From Flavobacterium sp. (GTDB lineage Bacteria; Bacteroidota; Bacteroidia; Flavobacteriales; Flavobacteriaceae): 64,000 nucleotides of DNA. Made by a program: the position numbers and the translations under genes. The DNA is taken from assembly GCA_016787805.1 (NCBI GenBank), contig JAEUTY010000001.1, forward strand, positions 124,001 through 188,000, written 5' to 3'. Positions 41,479 to 49,663 of the stretch are shown here, in pieces; the first letter of the stretch is position 1; every line of letters begins with the position of its first letter. Below the pieces are notes generated by a model, which saw only the letters and a program-made list of their open reading frames with translations, had not been told where the DNA came from and did no database searches.

Positions 41479-42675
41479 ATGCAGAAAAAAGTCGCAATAA
41501 CTGGAATGGGAATTGTTTCTTCCATCGGAATGACGGTGGAAGAAAATTTCAATGCTTTAATCAGCGGAAAAATGGGAATTTCTACCATTGAAAATATCCA
41601 AACCGTGCACAAAGATGTGATTAAAGTGGGCGAAATTAAATTCACCAACGAACAGTTAGCGCAACAACTGCAACTTCCAGCAGAAAATAATTTTTCGCGC
41701 ACAGCAATGTTAGCCACTTTGGCGGCAAAGCAAGCAGTTGAAAATGCAGGGATTGTTGATATAAACGAATTTCGTACAGGTTTGATTTCTGCCACAAGCG
41801 TAGGCGGAATGGACATGACCGAACGTTTTTATTACCAATATTTCGACGATGAAAGTTGTAGAAAATACATCAAAAGTCAAGATGCTGGCGACACCACACA
41901 CAATACAGCAGATTATTTAGGATTGAAAGGTTTTGTATCCACAATAAGCACGGCTTGTTCTTCTGCGGCTAACTCCATTATGATGGGCGCCAAGTTAATA
42001 CAATCAGGTCAGTTAGATCGAGTAATTGTTGGCGGAACCGACGCTTTATCGAAATTTACCATTAACGGCTTTAAAACGTTGATGATTTTATCAGATACTT
42101 ATAACACACCATTTGATAATAACAGAAAAGGTTTAAATCTTGGTGAAGCAGCCGCTTTTATTGTGTTAGAATCGGATGAAGTTGTCCAAAAACAAAATAA
42201 AAAAGTATTGGCTTACGTTTCAGGTTTCGGAAATGCTAACGATGCTTTTCACCAAACAGCCTCTTCTGAGAATGGAGAAGGTGCGTTTTTAGCCATGCAC
42301 AAGGCATTAAAAATGTCAGGTTTACAACCCAACGACATCGATTATATCAACGCTCATGGAACAGCAACTCCCAACAATGATTTGTCAGAAGGACGTGCGA
42401 TTCTGAGAGTTTTTGGTGAAAATACACCAGAATTCAGTTCAACCAAACCATTCACAGGTCATACTTTAGCTGCTGCTGCGGCAATTGAAGCTGTGTACAG
42501 TATTTTGGCTTTGCAAAACAATATCATTTTCCCTAATATGAACTTCAAAACACCAATGGAAGAATTTGATTTGTTGCCCGTAACTCAATTAACTGAGAAG
42601 CAACTGAATCACGTTTTATCCAACTCATTTGGGTTTGGAGGTAATTGTTCCACTGTAATATTTTCTAAAAACTAA
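41479..42675 (+). CDS. Beta-ketoacyl-ACP synthase 3 (catalytic partner of the CLF-like protein)
   Basis: A 398-residue KAS II-type enzyme with Cys160 in STISTACSSAANSI, His in NAHGTATPNNDLSE and His in KPFTGHTLAAAAAIE, and SNSFGFGGNCST near the end. It shares a 1 bp overlap with the next gene, which encodes a ketosynthase-like protein without catalytic residues. This is the arrangement of a KS-alpha/CLF heterodimer, like ApeO/ApeC in aryl-polyene synthesis. Confidence 0.9.
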   Translation: MQKKVAITGMGIVSSIGMTVEENFNALISGKMGISTIENIQTVHKDVIKVGEIKFTNEQLAQQLQLPAENNFSRTAMLATLAAKQAVENAGIVDINEFRTGLISATSVGGMDMTERFYYQYFDDESCRKYIKSQDAGDTTHNTADYLGLKGFVSTISTACSSAANSIMMGAKLIQSGQLDRVIVGGTDALSKFTINGFKTLMILSDTYNTPFDNNRKGLNLGEAAAFIVLESDEVVQKQNKKVLAYVSGFGNANDAFHQTASSENGEGAFLAMHKALKMSGLQPNDIDYINAHGTATPNNDLSEGRAILRVFGENTPEFSSTKPFTGHTLAAAAAIEAVYSILALQNNIIFPNMNFKTPMEEFDLLPVTQLTEKQLNHVLSNSFGFGGNCSTVIFSKN

Positions 42676-43736
42676 TGAAAAAGACCTACATCAACGGAAT
42701 TGGAAGTATTACTGCGCAGCCTACTTTTGAAGCTGGGTTTTTGGAAAATGCAAGCGTCAATGAAACGGATAATGTTTTCGAAGCGATGCAACCTTCGTAC
42801 AAAGAAGTTATTCCACCAGCGATGATTCGTCGTATGGCAACTGGCGTTAAAATGGGCATTTTTTCTTCCAATCAAGCCTTAAAAGAAGCTAATGTTGAAG
42901 TTCCAGATGTTATTGTAACTGGAACTGGAATGGGTTGTGTGGAAGATTCGGATAAATTTTTGAAAGCCATTTTAGATAACAATGAAGAGTTTCTCACGCC
43001 AACTTCTTTCATTCAATCGACACACAATACAGTAGGCGCTCAGATTGCCTTAGGATTGCAATGCAAAGGATATAATTTCACTTATGTAAATGGCGCTATT
43101 TCGTTTGAAACGGCTTTGTTAGATGCTAAAATGCAGTTGGAAAACGATGAGGCCAATTCGGTTTTAGTTGGCGGAATGGACGAATCATCGCAACATACCA
43201 TCGATTTATACAAAATCACCAATGTGATTAAAAGCGAAGACGACAAACCTTATAAAGTGTTGCATTCAAATTCAAACGGAATTGTTTTTGGAGAAGGTTC
43301 TTCCTTTTTTGTATTAGAAAATGAAGCCAAATCCAGTTCGTATGCAACAGTTGAGGCAATTTCTGTTTTTAACGATCTTCAACCTAATGATGTGGAAGGT
43401 TTTGTAACTCAGTTTTTAGCTTCTAATGGCATTAGTGCCAATCAAATTGATGCTTTGGTTTTAGGAATCAATGGCGACCAACAATTCGACAATTATTACC
43501 AATTTGCTAATTCACTTTTTGCGCAAACACCTCAAGTATACTACAAACATTTGAGTGGCGAATTCAATACGGCTTCGGCTTTCGGGTTTTGGATAGCTTC
43601 TAAAATTTTGAAAACACAAAGCATTCCGCAAGTTATCAAAATGAATGATTTGCAACGCGATAATTACCACTATGTGTTGCTTTACAACCAATATAAAGGC
43701 AAAGACCATAGTATAATTTTGCTCAAAAAATGCTAA
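42675..43736 (+). CDS. Chain-length-factor-like ketosynthase homologue
   Basis: A 353-residue ketosynthase fold in which the catalytic Cys is replaced by Ala141 (FTYVNGAISFETALL, where VSTACSSA is expected). The His motifs are also lost: LVLGINGDQQFD stands where an AHGTxT segment is usual, and KHLSGEFNTASAFGFW in place of KxxxGH. The N-terminal half is well kept (MKKTYINGIGSITAQ). It is therefore probably a non-condensing partner that sets chain length with the enzyme at 41479. Its stop overlaps the deacetylase start by 7 bp. Confidence 0.85.
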   Translation: MKKTYINGIGSITAQPTFEAGFLENASVNETDNVFEAMQPSYKEVIPPAMIRRMATGVKMGIFSSNQALKEANVEVPDVIVTGTGMGCVEDSDKFLKAILDNNEEFLTPTSFIQSTHNTVGAQIALGLQCKGYNFTYVNGAISFETALLDAKMQLENDEANSVLVGGMDESSQHTIDLYKITNVIKSEDDKPYKVLHSNSNGIVFGEGSSFFVLENEAKSSSYATVEAISVFNDLQPNDVEGFVTQFLASNGISANQIDALVLGINGDQQFDNYYQFANSLFAQTPQVYYKHLSGEFNTASAFGFWIASKILKTQSIPQVIKMNDLQRDNYHYVLLYNQYKGKDHSIILLKKC

Positions 43737-44506
43737 AACATAAGAACATATCCGTTCTTTCTGCTTCTTTGCTGCTTTTACTTTTATTGACATCGTTTTT
43801 TTTAGAAGTAAAATGGTGGTGTTTTTTGGTGGTTTGGTTGTTTTGGCTTGGATTGACCGCTTATGGAGCTTTTGATATCAGAGCCAATTATTTTACCAAA
43901 ACCTATTGTAGTAATTTGAGCATTTCTACTAAAAAAATAACCATTACATTTGACGATGGTCCGACCGAATTTACATCGCAAATTTTAGATGTTTTAAAAC
44001 AGTTCAATGCCAAAGCCACTTTTTTTTGCATCGGCATTCAAATCGAAAAAAACCCAGAAATTTTTAAAAGAATTTATGATGAAGGTCATTTAATTGGTAA
44101 TCATTCGTATTCGCATTCTAATGCCATGGGTTTTTTTTCTGTAGAAAGAGTTCTAAACGAGATTCAACAAAACGATCAGCTTATCGCTTCTTATTTAAAT
44201 AAAAAACCAAAATTTTACCGACCGCCTTTTGGGGTTACTAACCCAAAGATTGCTAGAGCTTTAGCGGTGACTCAGCATCATGTTATTGGTTGGAACAATC
44301 GCTCGTTGGATACCGTGATTAATGAAGAAAATACGATTCTCAATCGCATCAAAAAGAAAGTAAATCCAGGCGGAATTGTACTACTTCACGACACTTCTTT
44401 TAAAACGCTTCAGGTTTTGGAACAATTATTGCTATTTTTGCAAACGGAAAACTATGAGGTAACTCCATTAGACGAGTTGCTCAATTTAAAAGCGTATGAA
44501 GAGTAG
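43730..44506 (+). CDS. Polysaccharide deacetylase (NodB-like) membrane protein
   Basis: A 258-residue protein with two N-terminal transmembrane helices (residues about 10-48) and a NodB domain: TFDDGP (metal Asp), HSYSH (metal His pair), RPPFGVTNP and IVLLHDTS. Metal-dependent removal of acetyl groups is the family reaction; the substrate in a pigment cluster is unknown. Related aryl-polyene clusters often include such genes along with a glycosyltransferase, so a glycan-linked form of the pigment is possible. Confidence 0.85.
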   Translation: MLKHKNISVLSASLLLLLLLTSFFLEVKWWCFLVVWLFWLGLTAYGAFDIRANYFTKTYCSNLSISTKKITITFDDGPTEFTSQILDVLKQFNAKATFFCIGIQIEKNPEIFKRIYDEGHLIGNHSYSHSNAMGFFSVERVLNEIQQNDQLIASYLNKKPKFYRPPFGVTNPKIARALAVTQHHVIGWNNRSLDTVINEENTILNRIKKKVNPGGIVLLHDTSFKTLQVLEQLLLFLQTENYEVTPLDELLNLKAYEE

Positions 44507-45128
44507 AGTAATAGCCTTCTTTTTTTTGATTTTTGTTTCGAATATAATGGTAGCGCAAGAGCAGAAAATGTCTGCTGCCGAAATTACTTCTTTTAAAACA
44601 GAAGTGGAAAAAGAATCAAAATCCATCAAAACCATCAAAACCGATTTTATTCAATACAAACACATGGATTTTCTGTCGAAAGACATCGAAACCTCAGGTA
44701 AAATGTCGTTTAAAGCTCCTAATTTATTGAATTGGCAATACACCAAACCGTATAATTACAGTATCGTTTTCAAGAATAATAAAGTATACATCAACGATCA
44801 AGGAAAGAAAAATACTGTCGATGCAGGCAATAGTAAGTTATTTGAGAAAATCAATAAAATGATCGTTGGAAGTGTGAGTGGAAATGTATTTGACGATAAA
44901 GAATTTACCATTTCGTACTTTAAAACCAAAGAATTTTACATCACTAAATTATTGCCTAAGACCAAAGAGGTTCAAAAATACATCAAACAAATAGATTTGT
45001 TTTTCCCAATAAATGATGTAACGGTTTCACAAGTTAAGCTCATCGAACCTTCGGGTGATTTTACCAAAATAGTATTCAAAAACAAACAGCTCAATGCCAA
45101 AATTGACGACTCGGCTTTTACCAATTAG
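44496..45128 (+). CDS. LolA-like outer-membrane lipoprotein carrier protein
   Basis: A 210-residue periplasmic protein with a signal peptide (cleavage near NIMVAQ) and the LolA/LolB-like half-barrel pattern: IKTIKTDFIQYKHMDFLSK, GKMSFKAPNLLNWQYTKPYN, YSIVFKNNKVYINDQ. It probably carries a hydrophobic molecule, here likely the pigment, across the periplasm. Its start overlaps the deacetylase gene by 11 bp and its end overlaps the next lipoprotein gene by 35 bp. Confidence 0.85.
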   Translation: MKSRVIAFFFLIFVSNIMVAQEQKMSAAEITSFKTEVEKESKSIKTIKTDFIQYKHMDFLSKDIETSGKMSFKAPNLLNWQYTKPYNYSIVFKNNKVYINDQGKKNTVDAGNSKLFEKINKMIVGSVSGNVFDDKEFTISYFKTKEFYITKLLPKTKEVQKYIKQIDLFFPINDVTVSQVKLIEPSGDFTKIVFKNKQLNAKIDDSAFTN

Positions 45129-45726
45129 TTTGCTTTTGTTGCTGTTTTTTTCTTGCAAATCATATGAAATAAAAGGAGTCCAAGAAAGAGTTGCAAACGT
45201 AAACAACATTCAAAATCAGTATTTTTTGGATGGAACTGTAGATTATGTGTATAAAGCGCACATTGAAGTCTATGGCAATGATTTGAGCGGTATTTTTGTG
45301 GTAAAAAAAATAAATGATTCATTGCATAGAGTAGTTTTAACAACTGATTTTGGTAATAAACTTCTCGATTTTGAGTTATCTGAAAGCGATTTTAAAGTCA
45401 ATTATATTGTTGCCGATTTGGATAAAAAAATCGTAATCAATACATTAAAAAAAGATTTTAGATTGTTATTAAAAAGCAATTTTTCGGTTGATGAAATGTA
45501 TGAGAACGAAAAGGAAACAGTTTGTAAATCAGTAGATAAGAATCAAAATAACTACATATATATTAGTAAAAAAAATAATACTATAACGGAAATAAAAAAC
45601 ACCTCTAAAACAAAAGAAAAAGTGGTTTTTAAATTCGTGCCAAAAAATGTTACTTTTGCCGACTCAATTTTGATTCAGCATTATGACATCAAATTAAAAA
45701 TAGAATTAAATCAAATTAGTAATTAA
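45094..45726 (+). CDS. Lipoprotein of the pigment cluster, possibly LolB-like
   Basis: A 210-residue lipoprotein (LFFSC, Cys21). The mature part is beta-rich (IEVYGNDLSGIFVVKKINDS, RVVLTTDFGNKLLDFELSES) and may fold as a half-barrel similar to LolB or DUF3261 proteins found in aryl-polyene clusters. It overlaps the LolA-like gene by 35 bp, an unusually long overlap, which supports co-translation of carrier and receptor. The function is inferred only from position and fold pattern. Confidence 0.7.
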   Translation: MPKLTTRLLPISLLLLLFFSCKSYEIKGVQERVANVNNIQNQYFLDGTVDYVYKAHIEVYGNDLSGIFVVKKINDSLHRVVLTTDFGNKLLDFELSESDFKVNYIVADLDKKIVINTLKKDFRLLLKSNFSVDEMYENEKETVCKSVDKNQNNYIYISKKNNTITEIKNTSKTKEKVVFKFVPKNVTFADSILIQHYDIKLKIELNQISN

Positions 45727-45736
45727 ACAAAAAAAC

Positions 45737-46336
45737 ATGAAAAAAATTCTTATTGCAGCCGTTATTAGTTTATTCGCTTTATCACAAGCAGAAGCACAAG
45801 TTTCTTTCCGTCCAGGTTTGAGAGGTGGAGTTAATTTCTCTCACTTTACCAAAGGTGATAATGAAACGTACTATGATTATTATACTGATACATATGTTTC
45901 TTCAACAAGAGATTTTACTTCTAAAACCGATTTTTATTTGGGATTTTATGGAGCTTTAAAATTGACAAAATATTACACTTTGCAACCTGAAGTAGATTAT
46001 ACAAGACAAGGTTCTACTTACAGATTTCCTGGTACAGCTGAGCAAAAACTAAATGTTTCTTATTTATCAATTGCTGTTGCAAACAAATTTACTTTCAACG
46101 AAAAATTCAATGTACATCTTGGTCCAACAATTGATTTTCAAGTTGAAAATGATTTTGATACGGACAGCGAAGTAGATTTAGCTTTCTTTTTGGGAGCAGG
46201 ATATAGTTTTAATAAGAATTTCGGTCTTGAAGCAAGAGTTAAAAAAGGAATTATTCCGGTTTTAGATTATTCTGATGGAAATCATACGAATGTTGTATTT
46301 TCAGTAGGAGCTACTTATACATTTGATATGAAGTAA
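45737..46336 (+). CDS. Outer-membrane beta-barrel protein 1 (porin-like family)
   Basis: A 199-residue protein with a signal peptide (cleavage near AEAQVSF) and the small 8-strand barrel pattern of Bacteroidota: SFRPGLRGGVNFSHFT, FYLGFYGALKLTKYYTLQPE, GPTIDFQVENDF, NVVFSVGATYTFDMK (aromatic C-terminus). First of three tandem paralogues. It may be a structural or binding protein in the outer membrane where flexirubins sit; inferred. Confidence 0.85.
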   Translation: MKKILIAAVISLFALSQAEAQVSFRPGLRGGVNFSHFTKGDNETYYDYYTDTYVSSTRDFTSKTDFYLGFYGALKLTKYYTLQPEVDYTRQGSTYRFPGTAEQKLNVSYLSIAVANKFTFNEKFNVHLGPTIDFQVENDFDTDSEVDLAFFLGAGYSFNKNFGLEARVKKGIIPVLDYSDGNHTNVVFSVGATYTFDMK

Positions 46337-46337
46337 T

Positions 46338-46952
46338 ATGAGAAGAGTATTCATTCTATTCATTATTCTATTCAGTATAAATAATAAACTGTGTGCTCAA
46401 GTTACATTCAATCCAGGTATTCAATCTGGATTGAATGTTTCTAAAATAACTGAGATGGATTTGCCCTCAAGAAAAGATTATTACTTCGGTGTGTACGGTG
46501 CAATTAAGTTTTCTAAAAAATATACTTTACAACCCGAAATTACTTATTCAAGACAAGGAGCCAAAGGCATTTATACAGCTTACCATCCAGCGATAGGGCA
46601 GTACTTGACAAATTCTGCTGATATATCATTACAGTATTTATCAATTTCAATCAATAATAAAATAACAATTTATAAAAACTTGTATTTTAATTTGGGTGAG
46701 TTTACCGATTTTGTAGTTGGTGATGATATTGTTCAGGACAATGGTAGCACATCGATTTCTAAAGGACAAGATATTGACTATGGCGTTTTTGGAGGTTTGG
46801 GTTATCAAATTTCAAAGAATTTTGGTGTTGAAGGTAGAGTGAAAAAAGGTTTTGGAGATGCTCTTGATTTTAGTGTAAACCAAAAAAATGCTACAATGAC
46901 CAACGTTGTATTTCAAATAGGAGCAACCTATACTATTAATTTTAAAAAATAA
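46338..46952 (+). CDS. Outer-membrane beta-barrel protein 2
   Basis: A 204-residue paralogue of the preceding gene, starting 1 bp after its stop: signal peptide (cleavage near KLCAQV), TFNPGIQSGLNVSKITEMD, YYFGVYGAIKFSKKYTLQPE, FGVEGRVKKGFGDALDF and a C-terminal IGATYTINFKK. The same barrel pattern, but loops differ, as expected after tandem duplication and drift. Confidence 0.85.
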   Translation: MRRVFILFIILFSINNKLCAQVTFNPGIQSGLNVSKITEMDLPSRKDYYFGVYGAIKFSKKYTLQPEITYSRQGAKGIYTAYHPAIGQYLTNSADISLQYLSISINNKITIYKNLYFNLGEFTDFVVGDDIVQDNGSTSISKGQDIDYGVFGGLGYQISKNFGVEGRVKKGFGDALDFSVNQKNATMTNVVFQIGATYTINFKK

Positions 46953-46955
46953 AAT

Positions 46956-47600
46956 ATGAACGTCAAAAGACTTCTTTTTATCGTTTTATGTTTTACAGTA
47001 TTTCAAGTTGAAGCACAATCAAAATTGAAACCTGGAATACGAGCAGGAGCCAACTTTTCAAGATTGACAAATTCAGAAGAAGGGGAAACCGATTTTTATA
47101 TTGGAGGATTATTAGAAATAAAGTTAGCCAAAATATATACATTTCAACCTGAATTAGTCTATTCAAGACAAGGCGGAACAGTGAACTACAAAATTGGTCA
47201 ATCTCTTTTGATTGATCCCAATGACCCTGCTTTTAACCTAAAAACAAATGTTAAACATAATTTAGATTATCTGTCTCTCGGTATAATTAATAAGTTTACT
47301 TTTGGAAAAGGTTTTCAAGTTATGGTTGGACCAACTATTGATTTTAAAGTGGCTGGTGATAAACCCGTTTTTCTCTCAGATGATTTAGTTGGATTTGATA
47401 TTGCTTTGTCTGGCGGAATTGGATATGCGTTTTCCAATGGTTTGACCCTTGAAGCAAGATTTAAACAAGGAATGGTCGATATTTATGGTGATAATAATAG
47501 CCAAACGAATGACACCAATAACAACGGGAATTATGATGAAGTAAAACTCAATCAATTGTTTCAAATTGGAGCTTCTTATTCATTTGATTTAAAAAAATAA
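46956..47600 (+). CDS. Outer-membrane beta-barrel protein 3
   Basis: A 214-residue third paralogue, 3 bp downstream of the second: signal peptide (cleavage near VEAQSK), KLKPGIRAGANFSRLTNSEE, FYIGGLLEIKLAKIYTFQPE, MVGPTIDFKVAGDK and the C-terminal IGASYSFDLKK. A loop near the end is rich in Asn and Asp (DNNSQTNDTNNNGNYDE), possibly binding calcium. The triple set is not needed for biosynthesis, and suggests surface placement of the product. Confidence 0.85.
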   Translation: MNVKRLLFIVLCFTVFQVEAQSKLKPGIRAGANFSRLTNSEEGETDFYIGGLLEIKLAKIYTFQPELVYSRQGGTVNYKIGQSLLIDPNDPAFNLKTNVKHNLDYLSLGIINKFTFGKGFQVMVGPTIDFKVAGDKPVFLSDDLVGFDIALSGGIGYAFSNGLTLEARFKQGMVDIYGDNNSQTNDTNNNGNYDEVKLNQLFQIGASYSFDLKK

Positions 47601-47604
47601 AACT

Positions 47605-47976
47605 ATGTTACTAAAGGATTTTTACACGGTAGAACAACTCGATAAAACAGAAGAGGGAAAATATACAGCTATTGTTTTTTTGAACAATGCTCACGATGTT
47701 TTTAAAGGTCATTTTCCCGGAAATCCTGTAACTCCTGGCGTATGTATGATGCAAATTATCAAAGAACTGGCTCAAGAAATTCTAGGTAGTTCATTAATTA
47801 TGACATCATCGTCCAACGTCAAATTTATGGCATTAATCAATCCAGATGTCAACCCAAAACTAAAATTAGAACTTGAAATTTCTGGTGATGCAACTACCGA
47901 ATTCAAAGTAAAAAATACGACATCATTTGATGAAACGGTTGCTTTAAAACTAACTAACGTATACAAAACAGTATAA
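47605..47976 (+). CDS. Hotdog dehydratase-like protein C (GHFPG-bearing, ApeI/FabZ-like)
   Basis: A 123-residue hotdog protein with the FabZ catalytic segment FKGHFPGNPVTPGVCMMQII, which includes the active-site His. At the position of the FabZ Glu (GVLILEAMAQ) the chain has Gln or Lys (GVCMMQIIKELAQ), depending on alignment. The two other hotdog proteins (34704, 35147) show the reverse: Glu present and His absent. It may be the His-bearing subunit of a heteromeric dehydratase. It is 28 residues shorter than FabZ of E. coli. Confidence 0.82.
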   Translation: MLLKDFYTVEQLDKTEEGKYTAIVFLNNAHDVFKGHFPGNPVTPGVCMMQIIKELAQEILGSSLIMTSSSNVKFMALINPDVNPKLKLELEISGDATTEFKVKNTTSFDETVALKLTNVYKTV

Positions 47977-47978
47977 TT

Positions 47979-48464
47979 TTGAAACTAACACTGACCTTTT
48001 TTGTTTCATTACTCGCTTTCGCTTTACAAGATTTGTCAAGTGTTAGAGAGCAATACAGTGAAGCTACAAAAAGTCAAAAAAATGCTGAAGATTTTTACAA
48101 TTTGGTTGCCAATGCTAGCAAAGACAACAAAGTAATGCTAGGCTATAAAGGCGCAGCGATTGCACTAAAAGCCAAATTTGCTAAAGATCGAAAAGCAAAA
48201 AAATCACTTTTTATTGAAGGTGTCAAACTAATTGAAAACGCAATTAAAAGTGAACCCAATAACATAGAGTTGCGTTTAATTCGATTGAGTATCCAAGAAA
48301 ATACCCCAAAAATTCTAAACTACAAAAGCAACATAAACGAGGATAAAAAACTTATTTTAACTAACTTTGGCAAGCAAAATCAATCGCTAAAGGAACACAT
48401 CACTTCGTTTGTAAAACAATCTAGTGTGTTTTCTGAAATGGAAAAGAAAAGTATTCTCAATTAA
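47979..48464 (+). CDS. Helical protein of unknown function in the pigment cluster
   Basis: A 161-residue protein. A TTG start (47979) is the only start near the 5' end, 2 bp after the upstream stop. A short hydrophobic N-terminus (KLTLTFFVSLLAFALQ) may be a signal peptide. The rest is helix-rich with a TPR-like rhythm (EDFYNLVANASKDNKVMLG, ALKAKFAKDRKAKKSLFIEG, IENAIKSEPNNIELRLI). No named family is recognised. Its position between a dehydratase and a glycosyltransferase gene argues that it is real. Confidence 0.65.
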   Translation: MKLTLTFFVSLLAFALQDLSSVREQYSEATKSQKNAEDFYNLVANASKDNKVMLGYKGAAIALKAKFAKDRKAKKSLFIEGVKLIENAIKSEPNNIELRLIRLSIQENTPKILNYKSNINEDKKLILTNFGKQNQSLKEHITSFVKQSSVFSEMEKKSILN

Positions 48465-48475
48465 CTCAACAAGTC

Positions 48476-49663
48476 ATGGATGCTGTAGCTTCTACTCACG
48501 AAAGAATCACGAAACTAAAGACTTGTGTTATTATTCCCACTTACAATAATCACAAAACACTGCAGCGCGTTATCGATGGTGTTTTAAATTTTACCAACAA
48601 CATAATCATCGTCAACGATGGTTCAACGGATACTACAGCTGAAATTTTGCAATCGTACTCACAGTTGACGATTGTTCTAATAAATCAAAACCAAGGCAAA
48701 GGCAACGCACTTCGACAAGGTTTTAAAAAAGCCATCGATTTGGGTTATCATTACGCCATAACTATTGATTCTGATGGTCAACATTATCCAGATGATATTC
48801 CAGTTTTTCTGGATGCTTTAGAGCAAGAAGGTAAGCCTGTTTTACTCATCGGAAACCGAAACATGGAACAAGACGGAATCCCTAAGAAAAGCAGTTTCGG
48901 AAATAATTTCTCCAATTTTTGGTTTTGGTTCGAAACCGGAATCAAGCTCGACGACACACAATCGGGTTATCGATTGTATCCATTGCAACACATTCCGAAA
49001 CATTTTTTTACCAAAAAATTTGAGTTTGAAATCGAAGTAATCGTTCGTACCGCTTGGAAAGACATTCCTGTGAAAAATGTTCCAATCAAAATTTTATACG
49101 ATCCCAACGAACGTGTTTCGCATTTTCGTCCATTCAAAGATTTTACCCGAATTAGTATTCTCAATACTGTTTTGGTAATCATTACACTTTTGTACATTAA
49201 GCCTCGAAATTTTTTCAGAAGCTTCAAAAAAAAAAGCTTTAAACAGTTTTTAAAAGAAGATGTACTCGAAAGTTCGGATTCTAATGCCAAAAAAGCAACT
49301 TCTATTGCATTAGGCGTTTTCGTCGGAATCGCTCCCTTTTGGGGATTTCAAACACTTTTAGCCATTTCTTTGGCGGTCTTTTTTCGATTGAACAAAGTCA
49401 TTTCTTTTGCGGCTTCCAACATCAGTATTCCACCAATGATTCCTTTTATCCTCTATGGTTCATTGAAAATTGGAAGCTATTTTGTAAGCAATTCAAGAGA
49501 GCTACTCTTAGATACTTCTCTAACTTTTGATGCAATAACCAACAATCTGCAACAATACGTCATTGGTAGTCTTATTTTGGCCTCGATTATGGCTGTGTTT
49601 TTTGGCACTTTAGGGTTTTTAGTATTGAATTATTTTAGTACTTTTAAAAATAAAAAGAACTAA
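48476..49663 (+). CDS. Glycosyltransferase family 2 fused to DUF2062
   Basis: A 395-residue protein. Residues 15-235 form a GT2 domain: VIIPTYNNHKTLQRV, NIIIVNDGSTD, ITIDSDGQHYPDD (the DxD-like metal site), DDTQSGYRLYP. A linker with a membrane-type helix leads to a DUF2062 domain (about 275-390; SIALGVFVGIAPFWGFQTLL). GT2-DUF2062 fusions are known in Bacteroidota and in aryl-polyene clusters. The acceptor is unknown; the pigment or a lipid carrier is possible. It overlaps the next gene by 1 bp. Confidence 0.87.
   Translation: MDAVASTHERITKLKTCVIIPTYNNHKTLQRVIDGVLNFTNNIIIVNDGSTDTTAEILQSYSQLTIVLINQNQGKGNALRQGFKKAIDLGYHYAITIDSDGQHYPDDIPVFLDALEQEGKPVLLIGNRNMEQDGIPKKSSFGNNFSNFWFWFETGIKLDDTQSGYRLYPLQHIPKHFFTKKFEFEIEVIVRTAWKDIPVKNVPIKILYDPNERVSHFRPFKDFTRISILNTVLVIITLLYIKPRNFFRSFKKKSFKQFLKEDVLESSDSNAKKATSIALGVFVGIAPFWGFQTLLAISLAVFFRLNKVISFAASNISIPPMIPFILYGSLKIGSYFVSNSRELLLDTSLTFDAITNNLQQYVIGSLILASIMAVFFGTLGFLVLNYFSTFKNKKN

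Noticed and set aside
48967..49290. 107-codon frame antisense to the glycosyltransferase gene
   Set aside because: It is a shadow of the GT2-DUF2062 gene, which has clear domain motifs.
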